From assembly GCA_902806565.1 (NCBI GenBank), contig CADCXA010000006.1:558001-622000 (forward strand): a stretch of DNA of 64,000 nt. Reading direction: 5' to 3'. Within the stretch, counting starts at the first letter, position 1. Each line of letters starts with the position of its first letter. The notes under the pieces were generated by a model, which saw only the letters and a program-made list of their open reading frames with translations, did no database searches and was not told the origin of the DNA. Source of the stretch: Hypoxylon rubiginosum (taxonomy: Eukaryota; Ascomycota; Sordariomycetes; Xylariales; Hypoxylaceae). Position numbers and translations under genes: made by a program. Positions 14,601 through 24,439 of this stretch are shown one piece after another.

Positions 14601-16189
14601 TTAATATTATTTTAATTAAAAACATATTAACTAGTAATTACTTTAAAATAATCCCTTAAATTAAATATAAAAAAATTCTTAAAATTATATTAAAACTTAT
14701 AAAATATTATTTTAATATTAATAAAATTAACTAATATATAATATTTAAAAATATAAACGTAATAAAATTATTTTATTATATTAATTATTATATTAATAAT
14801 AAATATAAATTAATATTTATAATTATTTAAATTAATATTAAATATAATATTTATTATATTTAATAAATTAATATATATTAATAATATAACATTTAATATA
14901 ATTAAAGGAATTATTTATTAAATACACGATAAAATAATACTATTAAAACGTAAAATAAATATTTTTAATTTTAATAAAATACTTTATAAATATTAAATAA
15001 ATATATATAAAATATTAATTTATAATATAATAAAAAAAACTACTTATTAACAACAATTAAATAATAAATAAAAAGCTAAAAAACAAATAATTAAATCCTC
15101 GCCACTTTTTAATATTTTTAAAAGTATTTAATAATCTTTTAATATTTTAAAAACACTTATTTTACGTTAAATATTAAATTTTATTTATAACATGTTTAAA
15201 TTTAAATATAAAAAAAATTAAAGTTATAAATAAATTATTATAAATATTTAATAAGTATTTAAAAAATATATATTAAATATTTATTAATACTTTTTAATTT
15301 TATAATAAAAAACGTAATAAATAATATTTATAATAAAATTTTTACTTATTAAAAACAGAAGCTTAAATTTAAAAAAAAAAAACTATAACTAAATTAAACT
15401 AGGTATAATTTTAAATAAAAATAAAAAATAAAAAATATTTAATTATTTTTTATTATAAAATACTTATTAACTATTTATAAAATATTTTATAAATATTTAA
15501 CAAATATTTAATTATAATATATTAAATATTTTATTTTATAAACTTTTATTTTATAAATAAATATAAAAATAATTAATTATATATATTAAATTTAAAATTT
15601 TATTATAATTTTTTTTAATACTTAATTATTATAATAATTTAATTATAAATATATTAATAAAAATAAATAAAAATACTTTATATAAAAATTAGTTTTATAT
15701 TTTATAAATATTTATTAAGTATTTATTAAATATTTAAAATATATTAATTAAATTAAATTATTATAATAATAAATATCGTTAAACACGTTAAAACTATTTT
15801 ATTATTTAAATATTATCCATTTATTTATAATGAAAAAAACATTATATAAATATTTTTAAATATTTATTAAATACTTTATAATTAATATATAAAATATTTA
15901 AAATTTATTCTTTTTATTTTAATTATTTATATATTATTTTAAAACTATTATATAGTTATATTATTATTATTAACTTTTTTTAATATTATAAAATACTTAG
16001 TGATTTTTTATAAAATATTTAATAAAAACTTTTTAAGTTTTTTTTTAATAATAAAATAAGTTTTTTTTAATTTAATAAATAACGTTTTTTTTTTTACACG
16101 TTTTATTTTTATTAAACATATATTAAACTTTTATTATTTTTTTTTATTTAACTTATTATTTTTATAAATCTTATAATTTTTTTATTTAT

Positions 16190-16555
16190 TTAAGCGTTTT
16201 TATTTTTATTATAAACGTTTTTATTTTTATTGTTATTATAAACGTTTTTATTTTTTTTATTATAAGCGTTTTTATTTTTTTTATTATAAATATTTTTTTT
16301 TTTTTTATTATAAGCGTTTATACTTTTTTTTATTATAAATATTTTTAATCTTTTTATTATAAATAAGTTTATTTTTTTTATTATAAATGTTTTTATTTTT
16401 ATTATTATTATTATAAACGTTTTTATTTTTATTATTTTTATTATAATAAATACTTTTATTTTTATTATAATAAGTGTTTTTATTTTTATTATTACTATAA
16501 ATGTTTTTATTTTTACTATTAAAACTTTTATTTTTATTATAATAAAAAATTATTT
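16190..16555. repeat. Minisatellite, about 24-27-bp units
   Basis: Degenerate repeats of the form ATAARCGTTTTTATTTTTATT run for about 360 bp inside the 6.87-kb element. In many units the only surviving cytosine is in CG, consistent with RIP attacking CA and sparing CG. Confidence 0.7.
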
Positions 16556-18079
16556 TTAAATAAAAACTTTTAATTTATTTTATTTTAAAACTTAAAATAA
16601 AATATTATTTTTTAAAAAAATTATAATTATATTATTTTATAATATTTAATTTTTATTTTTATAATTTATTAATATTTCGTAACTTTAATATTTATAATAA
16701 AATTAAAAATCTAAATAAAATTATTAAATAATAAAATAATTTTATTATTAATTTATTAATAATTTTATTAAATATTTATTAAAATATTTATTAAAAACTT
16801 TTTTAAAAGAATTAACTAATATTTAAATATAAATATATTTTTTATATTTTTACTATTAATAATATAAATATAATTTAAATTATTATTATTTATATTAATT
16901 TTATTAAAGTAAATATATTTTTTTTATTTTATTTTTAAAAACTATATTTAAAAATAATAATTTAATTTATATATTTTTAAATAAATTAAATATTAATTAG
17001 TTATTTATTAAATATTTATTAAATAATTATTTATAACTTTTTTTAATTTTAATATAACTTTTATAAACTTTTTTTTTTTATTTTATTAAAAACTTTATAA
17101 ATTTTAAATTAAGCTATAATAAATTAATTTAATTTATATTTAAAAAGTTTTTAATATATTTTATATAAACTACGTAATTTTTATAAGTTTTTATAAAAAA
17201 ATTTAACTTAAAATCTTTTTATTTTAAAACTTAAAAAAGCTATATATTAAATTAAAATAATATTTTTTTTATTAAACTAGTTATAATATTTAAATTAAAT
17301 TTATTAATATTTTTTTTTATTAAATTTTAATATATTATATTAATTTATTAATTAATATAAATTTTATACTATTTAATAAATATTTATTAATTAATATAAT
17401 ATAATTATATAATATTAATTTATTATTATAATTCTTTACTAATTAAATTTTTATATTATTTTTATTAATAATAATATAATATAATTTAATATAACGTTTA
17501 AAATTATTTTAATATAATATTTTATTTTATTTAAAATTAATAAATATTTATTAAATATTTTATAAATATTTATATATAATTTATTATATAATAATATAAC
17601 TAAATATTAACGTTAATATTATAATTTATATTAAATTAATAAAAATATTTATTATTAAAAATAATAATTTAATTTATATCTTAATATATAATAAATATTT
17701 ATTAAATTATTAAAAAAAAATATAAAATTTATAATTATATTAAATAATAATATATTATTTAATTATATTTTATAAATTTAATATTATTTATATTTTTCTT
17801 ATAAAATATAATAAATATTTATATAATATTTATAAAATAAATAAAAACTTATAAATTTATATTTATAAAATATAAAAAATAATAATATTATATTAATAAA
17901 TAAAACTATATAACTTTAATAATTATTTAATAAAATAAATTTTATATTAAATATTTAATAAATACTTATTAAATAATTAATTAAATTATAATAAAAATAT
18001 ATATAAAAAAAAATTTAATATTATTTTAATTTAAATATAAAAATTATTTTTATTAATTATTAGTTTATATTTTTTTTAT

Positions 18080-18295
18080 ATATAATTAATTTATATAAAT
18101 AAAATTATTAAAATAAAAATAATTAATAAAATATAAAAAAATTATTAAATATTTTATTAATAAATATTAAAATTAACTATAAAATTATAATTAAATTAAA
18201 TTTTAATAATTAATAATTAATATTTTATTATATATAAATAAGCAGGTTAATAATTAAGTTTAAAATAAGTTAATAATTAATTAAATTATATTTTT
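18080..18295 (-). repeat. Right terminal inverted repeat of the 6.87-kb element
   Basis: Partner of 11,427-11,645. The outer TTTT at 18,292-18,295 corresponds to CCCC in the unmutated right end of the small sister element. Confidence 0.8.
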
Positions 18296-18325
18296 TAAAT
18301 ATTAAGTTTAAATTTTAAATTTAAA

Positions 18326-19304
18326 AAAAATATAACTTATTTAATTATTAATTTATTTTAAATTTAATTATAACCTTATTTATTTATATATAATAAAATG
18401 TTAATTATTAATTATTAAAATTTAATTTAATTAAAGTTTTAAATATAAATTTAATTATATAAAAAAAAATAAAAAATAAAAATTATAAATATTTAATATA
18501 TATTTAATAAATATTTAATATATATTTTAAGGTTTTTAATAATTAAAATAAAATTTAATAAAATTTTATAAAAATATTTATATTATATATAACCACTTAT
18601 TAATAAATATAATAATTTATTTAATAAAAAATATAATAATAATATATAATAATTATTTAATAAATATTTAATAAATATTTATTAAATATTTATAATTATA
18701 TTTTAAACTGGTATTTATAAAATTTAATTAAATTTTAAAAAATATTTATATTTTATTTAATAATTTTTAAATAAATATAAATAATATAATTTATATATTA
18801 AAAGTTTTATTTTATAAAAAACTTTTAAATATTATAAAATTTAAATTAATATAAGTTTTAATTATTAAAATATTTTAATATATAAATTAAATATAAAAAA
18901 TATTATAAAAAATATTATAAAAAATATTATAAAAAATATTATAAAAAATATTATAAAAAACTTTATATAATATTTTTAAATTTTATATTTAAATAATTTT
19001 ATTTAAAGTTTTATTTTTTAATTATAATTAAATTATAATTATTTATTAAATTTTAATATAATTAAATTTTTTATTTTTATATTATAAATATTTATATTTA
19101 TATATTATTTTTAAAGTTTATATTTTAAAATTAAATTAAAAATAATAAATTAAATAAAAAATTAATAATAAAAGATTTTATTTAACTATAAAACCGTAGT
19201 TAAATTAAATTTTAATAGTTAATAATTAACACTTTATTATATATAAATAAATAAGGCTATAATTAAGTTTAAAACGAGTTAATAGTTAACTAAACTGTAT
19301 CCCC
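18326..19304. mobile_element. Small non-autonomous TIR element, about 0.98 kb
   Basis: Its ends (18,326-18,448 and 19,182-19,304, about 125 bp) are inverted copies of each other and of the 6.87-kb element's termini. The interior is different, so it resembles a non-autonomous derivative. The right end keeps GC bases and reads, on the minus strand, GGGGATACAGTTTAGTTAAC. The flanking 8 bp are AATTTAAA at 18,318-18,325 and GATTTGGA at 19,305-19,312, identical if three G-to-A changes occurred on the left. Normal base composition begins immediately beyond the right end. It lies only about 30 bp from the larger element. Confidence 0.75.
18895..18963. repeat. 12-bp repeat AAAAAATATTAT, about six copies
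   Basis: Near-perfect tandem copies inside the small transposon. Confidence 0.8.
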
Positions 19305-19510
19305 GATTTGGATTCCAGATTTGGATTTAAGGCCTGCTTACCTAACCAGGTGTGGCCAAAGCGCCTAGGCAGGCCAGGATGGGCAGATTTTAGATGCCAG
19401 GTTTGGAATACCAAGTTTAGCAACTTACATAAGCAGGCGCGCACAGGCCACCACGTAAAAGCCATATCCCTGGTCATACACAACCACATCTTTATTTTAC
19501 ACGTATAGGA

Positions 19511-19595
19511 CGTCACACAGCGCGAAGGGGCGTCGTGTGACGAGTGCGTATTTTTGCGGCGGCGGCGGCTTCGCCGCCGCCGCAAAAATACGCAC
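19511..19595. other. Two adjacent hairpins, one with a 24-bp perfect stem
   Basis: CGTCACAC (19,511-19,518) pairs with GTGTGACG (19,535-19,542) around a 16-nt loop. One base later, 19,544-19,567 pairs perfectly with 19,572-19,595 around the 4-nt loop GCTT. The second stem has a GC-rich inner part (GCGGCGGCGG) and an AT-rich middle (TATTTTT). It lies 240 bp from the transposon edge. Function unknown; candidates are a recombination remnant, a structured transcript or a transcription end. Confidence 0.85.
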
Positions 19596-19622
19596 GAGGA
19601 GCCGGCGGCCCTGAGCGTAACG

Positions 19623-19706
19623 TATGGCTTTAGGTATGGCTTTGGGGTGTGGCTTTAGGGTGTGGCTTTGGGGTGTGGCTGGGGGATAAGGGGGATAGGG
19701 GGATAT
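19623..19706 (+). repeat. G-rich array of about 14-bp units
   Basis: Tandem GGCTTTRGGKTRT-like units are followed by GGGGGATAAGGGGGATAGGGGG. The plus strand has many runs of three to five G and could form G-quadruplexes. One TTAGGG is present but there is no telomere array. Confidence 0.7.
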
Positions 19707-20460
19707 AGCCAATCAGAGCTCCTAAAACTCGAGCTATTGTGTTCACCCAGAGGGAGGGGGGGACATCGGTTTATTATTATGATATATGAGGTCTGCCTGT
19801 ATGCATTTTATGTCCTTCCCCTTGCATAAGCCAGCGATATCGGTTTGGTTTGCGGTTCGCATTCTTTCGAGGTTTTGAGATATGTACCTATCGTAGATCG
19901 GTTCGGGAAGGTCGAGCGATAGGGAGCGATAAGACGGGGTGGAGTGATCGTGATAGAAACTGTTAGAGAATTCGCGGGTGGAAAGAGAAAACGCTAGCAA
20001 CTGTTAACAATTTGTCCAAGAGTTGACGGGAACGGATTGGTTGCTTCAGTGGAGTCTCTACGCTATCCGATTCGGTTAGTAGGGACCTTATTTTGGGGTA
20101 CTTTGGTACGGCAATTTCCAAGTTCAGGTGCCTTGTTTTTGGCTGCCTGAATTAATGACTGAATTAATGATGGTGCTGTGCCTCATTCTTACTTCGTGCT
20201 TGGAACTTCAAATGATTTTATCTTTCTCTTAAATAAATCTTCCTAGTCTGGACTTCGTAATTGTCCTTCGTTATTTGTTTGCTTGGCTTCGAATTGAATT
20301 ATTGAGTTCAATCGCTGTCAACAGCTGGTAAGTCTCTGCCCCCACAGCGGATCGCCAAGTGTTCTAATGGGTGATTACAGGCCGCTAGCTAGTGTTATCA
20401 TACTGCCCCTCAGCCCCTATCCCACGCGACGCTTATAGTGGCGTACCCATTCCCAAGCCA
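19707..20460. other. Intergenic stretch with a probable 5'-UTR intron
   Basis: No gene is convincing here. A clear intron signal lies at about 20,329-20,380: donor GTAAGT, branch-like TCTAATG, acceptor TTACAG. The reading frame after the acceptor meets TAG at once, so it probably sits in the 5' leader of the gene starting at 20,461. Confidence 0.45.
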
Positions 20461-20814
20461 ATGGCGAATGACTCAAATTTCTACTTATGCGGGCTCTTCC
20501 GCAGGAGACCAAGACCGGCTCCGAGACCGACCGGGGACGGCGGGTTGCAGGGCGTCGAATTCTCACCTAGACCATCGTTTGCAAGTTCCAGAGCCTCAGT
20601 ATCAGCATCAACGCCAGCACCAGCGCTGTTAGCATCGGCTACAATTCCTGCAACAAATCTCAATAACCCAGAACTCGCTGGTTACTATTCACCACCGGCT
20701 CCCTCAGCAGTACCAGCACCGGATCTTTCACGTGAGCTAAGAGGCTACTACGCTCCCGAGCCAGTGGCCAGTCCACGGCCTAGTGTTCGCCCGGGAAAGC
20801 TGTCATACGCATGA
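20461..20814 (+). CDS. Small proline/alanine-rich protein of unknown function
   Basis: A 117-aa single-exon frame from the first suitable ATG (MANDSNFYLCGLFRRR...). The frame stays open upstream but without an ATG. An intron-like signal ending at 20,380 supports transcription from the left. The protein has a short Cys/Arg N-terminus, a Ser/Ala/Pro-rich middle, and two copies of an ELxGYYxPxP-type motif (PELAGYYSPPAP and RELRGYYAPEPV). There is no signal peptide or membrane segment. I do not recognise the family. The internal motif repeat and good composition argue for a real gene, but length and low complexity leave doubt. Confidence 0.45.
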   Translation: MANDSNFYLCGLFRRRPRPAPRPTGDGGLQGVEFSPRPSFASSRASVSASTPAPALLASATIPATNLNNPELAGYYSPPAPSAVPAPDLSRELRGYYAPEPVASPRPSVRPGKLSYA

Positions 20815-21599
20815 ATTTATCGTCATTGCCGTCATTACTCACTTCTTCCGCAAATACCCGCCTACCTATACCTACCCCCAGATACCTACGCAGCACCAAA
20901 TATAGCTCTTGATACCAATATGATATCCACCGATTTCGAAGTTGCAATTGCAAAAAGATCGAGCTAAATGTCCGCAAAACTGATTCATCCCACCCAGACA
21001 ACATCACGGAGAGGGGGCTATATTATCGACTAGCTTGTTTGATATGATGTGAATATTCCGACGTCCAATATGCTCAATGATAGTTAAGACAGTGTCAACA
21101 TGTAGACATACCAATTAACCCCTCACGGTTTATCATATCTATTTCTTAGCAAACATCAATGCCCATTCACCAGTTAGGACAGAGCTCATACCGCAAAGGC
21201 TAGGTCAGATATTGGCCCTTGCGATTTTGGCCCCCAGTACATTTCCAATATTTACGACACAAACACCATACCGAAAGAATTGCCACTATCTTGTCTCCCT
21301 GTCGGAAGATTTCATACCATATGTCCCCGCTTCTAGACCTCACTTAGTATTGTAGAGAACATCTGAAAGAGAGCTATTGTTTGCACGGACTTGCCATACA
21401 TTCAGCTATGACCACAACGTGAACCCTTAGGTATAGCTAAATTGTCTACCTTAGGCACCTCAGTAACTCCTTTTCGGCACAATGGATTCGCCTGATTTAG
21501 ATAAATACTCGGCACCGCCGCGTACTAGAACTCAGCAAAAAAAAAAACTTGGATGAGATTGAAGTCTAGCCGGCCATAGACAAATCGTCAACTGTAGAT
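20815..21599. other. Intergenic region, nothing recognised
   Basis: AT-balanced sequence with no supported gene. It ends in a short poly-A tract (around 21,538) before the next start codon. Confidence 0.5.
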
Positions 21600-23296
21600 A
21601 TGAGAGTTCCTATACCCCTCAGACAAAAGACTGTTACTTCAAAGTCGGCTACCCAGGGGTCCGAAGTAAAAATGAAACGGCCAGGTGTATACCGTATGGG
21701 TAATTCTTCTAGCCGACCAGTCGTAAAGACTTCGGCTTCTACGTTTCCAGCTGAATCCGAGCGCACTAATGACTCGAATCAACTCACTACCGAGAACGCA
21801 CAGGAGACCAACACTGCTGCTGGTGCTTCTTCTTCTTCATCTCATCGTCCGGCCAATCAAGAAGCCAACATGTTTGCATCCGCCACTCAGTCATTCCATG
21901 GAGATTTGACCCAGCCAACTACTCGCGACAACTTCACCCAGACGACGGAGCCGGCTGAACCAACTTCTGCCTTGGTTACTCCGGAGATCAACGCGCCAGA
22001 AACCGCGTTTTCGGACGCGGCATCCATTGTTTCTTCATCCCTCACCCTTGTGTCCGACCGCGATTCCAACAAAGATTCCTCCCTGCTGGAGCCTGAGGCT
22101 GAGGCAACATCTCCTACAACCTCTCTGGTATCTTTGTCAAGAACCCTTGCGCCAGAAACCAATTCTCAATACCGCGCATCTTCAACCTCTCCTAACAATA
22201 CTCTATTTTACCTCCACTACTTGACCCACGTTCCGCAACTCCATCTACTCGTTGAACCATCCCCGTTCATCGCTTTCGTTCCTTTCATCATCCCTCCCCC
22301 GGTCATGAGCTTGCTTGACCCGGGCGCAACGAGAACAAGAGCAGTGGGCTTCGCGAGAACACGCACTATCATCCAGCCGAACGGCAGCATCGAGATGCAG
22401 CCAGCCGACAACCCGCCTCGCACGGCGGCCGAGGTAGTCGAGGTGGCTGAGGAAGAAGAGGCACAGCACGGATCCTTGCCCGAGCACAAGCCGACCCCGG
22501 CTGTCGAGGCTATACCTCCTAGCGGACCGCCTCCCAACCCCCCTGCTCCGTCCGCGGCAGCAGCGGCACCGGAGCCGGATGACAACAACGCCTCGTTCAG
22601 CGTTTCGCCCCCTGCTGCTGCAGCAGTAGCACCGCCCAACCCTGCCACCGGCGCGCCTGCTCAGAACCCCTACCCTCGCGTCGTCTCGCACATCGCCCCG
22701 CCCGTCGGCGCGCGAGCCCAAGCCGCCATGGCAAACACAGGCGCACCGATCATCATCATGAATCCGTGAGTACACTACCTACCTACCTATGAATATTACA
22801 TCTACGAAGAGACAGGCAAGACTAACTGAAACCACAGCAGTCCTCCCCAGCCGCAGCAGAGCATGGGCTTCGTCAACCCCAGCCAGCCGTTCCTATGGGT
22901 GAACGCGCCGATGGTCGCGCCGTCCGTGCCTCCGCCTATGCCTGGCACTGCCGGATCGTGGTGTAAGTTGTTCACTCTTCGCTCTCCTCCGTTTTACTTC
23001 ACATCTCGACACCGCCCCTTTCCTATCTGAAGATCTATACTGTCTACCACTTGAGACACCCCAGAACTGACAGCGAGACACGCACAGGTTACCCCAGCCA
23101 GTCCCCCTTCCGGGCCGGGCCGTCCCACTGGCAGCAGACGTCGCCGCCGCCGCAGTTCTACGTCCAGGAGCAGACGTACGTGGCCGAGCCCGGCTACGTC
23201 ATGACGTACCCGCCCGCAAATCAACAGCGCCAGATGCCGCAGGTGCAGTACTACATGAACGGATCCACGGGCCCGTTCATCTACTACCGGATGTGA
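21600..23296 (+). CDS. Proline/alanine/serine-rich disordered protein, three exons
   Basis: Exons 21,600-22,765, 22,838-22,962 and 23,088-23,296 join in frame to 499 aa. The donors are GTGAGT and GTAAGT, the acceptors CCACAG and GCACAG. An alternative start at 21,696 gives 467 aa beginning MGNSSSRP, which matches an N-myristoylation consensus (Gly2, Ser6). The longer start has a less conserved-looking leader. The body is Ser/Thr-rich, then Pro/Ala-rich with an acidic patch (EVAEEEEAQ), and the C-terminus is rich in Gln, Tyr and Pro. No catalytic motif or transmembrane helix is visible. Function is unknown. If the shorter start is used, lipid anchoring to a membrane would be plausible. Exon structure is well supported; the start is uncertain. 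Confidence 0.65.
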
Positions 23297-24439
23297 TGTA
23301 GACGAGGTCGGCGGCTGATATTCGATGCCGTTCGCGACGGGACTGGAGGAGAAGGGGAGAAGAGGGTGAATAAGGTGTGATTGTTATGCATCATCGTCGC
23401 CGTGTCGCTATAGCGAGACTCATGGTGATCGCGTCTACAAGACTTACGGTTATCTGCCGTGGAGTTAGGGTGGCGTAAGGTAGTTAGGCAACGAAACAAC
23501 TGCGTTGGTTTTTCCGCTCTTAGTGGAGATCTTCACTCCTGCTCCGGTCTTAGATTTCCTCTTACTTGGCATGACTGCTCTACGTGAACCTTTGAATGCA
23601 TCCTCCGCTTGTTATATCATCGACTCCCTACGTAGCTGGCTAGGGTGTAGTGTATGCCATGAATACCCTTACCGTCTACCTCGGCGGACTAAGTACAAGC
23701 ATAACTCGCACCAATCTGAGAATTTGGACGACCCTAAGCCGGTAACCTATGAGGATCCGGTCGATCGATCTGCTATCCCTTCTCGTCTCCTTCGAGCGGT
23801 CTGGTAAAAGGATATTCGCTCTTGCGGGCATCAAGTTAGTGTAGGACTGATAATTGATATCTACCTAGGTAGAAATACTGCCGAGAGAGCGTTATGAGAT
23901 TTCACACACATAACCCTTTGTCGGGCTCGGGTATCGGATATCCCCTGCGAAGCCTTGCCAACTAACGCGACAGCCAATTAGATTAGAGTCACATGCCCAT
24001 TTTGGGAGACGACGATGTTGAATGAGAGCATTGGTGAAAGCATTGGTTAACTATCGAACCGAGCCCTTGATGGAAGAGAGAGGAGTATGCGGTGTTATTA
24101 AATGCCCCTTTCTTACCAAACCAGTGGTATTACCGGGTAGGTGGTCTCCCTAAAAACCTCAAGGTTGTGTTACGGGCGGCTTCCGAGATGCAGTACTACC
24201 AGAACCCTTATCACGATCACATGTTGTACACGTTGGGGGCCTGACCCTTTATCCGCCGTGCTTTGGATGCTAAGGTAAGAGGATAAAAGGTGTCATCCTA
24301 TATTACCTAGTTCATGTCGTGACACTACAATATCTTATCTCGAGCCACGGCTTGTGCTTTCTTCATTCTCAAAGGTACAGAATGCTGAGAAGCAGGCAAA
24401 AGTCATCACCGTCGCCTAGATCTCGTACAGAAATCCATA
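23297..24439. other. Intergenic region, nothing recognised
   Basis: No frame here has splice or motif support. It contains one perfect TACCTAGGTA palindrome at 23,862-23,871. Confidence 0.5.

Larger units (their letters stand above)
11427..18295. mobile_element. RIP-degraded class II TIR transposon, about 6.87 kb
   Basis: The ends are inverted repeats of about 218 bp (11,427-11,645 and 18,080-18,295), matching over nearly their whole length with mostly C/T or G/A differences. The flanking 8 bp are identical: TAAATATT at 11,419-11,426 and at 18,296-18,303, consistent with a target-site duplication. The outermost bases correspond to GGGGATACAG in the less mutated sister element at 18,326-19,304. 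No transposase frame survives. Long TIRs with an 8-bp duplication suggest a Mutator-like or hAT-like element; the superfamily cannot be settled without coding sequence. An 8-bp A/T match is weaker evidence in such DNA, but the sister element shows the same structure. Confidence 0.75.

Noticed and set aside
1..19300. Mitochondrial DNA or a genuine AT-rich gene cluster
   Set aside because: No long frames under standard code, internal tandem duplication, and transposon ends with RIP-type transitions fit degraded nuclear repeats better. A mitochondrial search was not possible here.
19511..19616. Helitron 3' end suggested by the hairpin followed by CTGA
   Set aside because: The hairpin is far longer than the usual Helitron terminal hairpin, CTGA is not followed by T, and no TC 5' end or Rep/helicase was seen.
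19623..19706. Telomere or interstitial telomeric repeat
   Set aside because: Only one TTAGGG is present; the repeat unit is longer and different.
22217..22775. Minus-strand frames of 143 and 176 codons opposite the proline-rich gene
   Set aside because: Low-complexity Gly/Ala/Arg shadows of the Pro/Ala-rich plus-strand exon, whose three exons join in frame.
23505..23807. 100-codon plus-strand frame
   Set aside because: No start context, no motif, and it begins just after the end of the proline-rich gene, most likely 3' flank.
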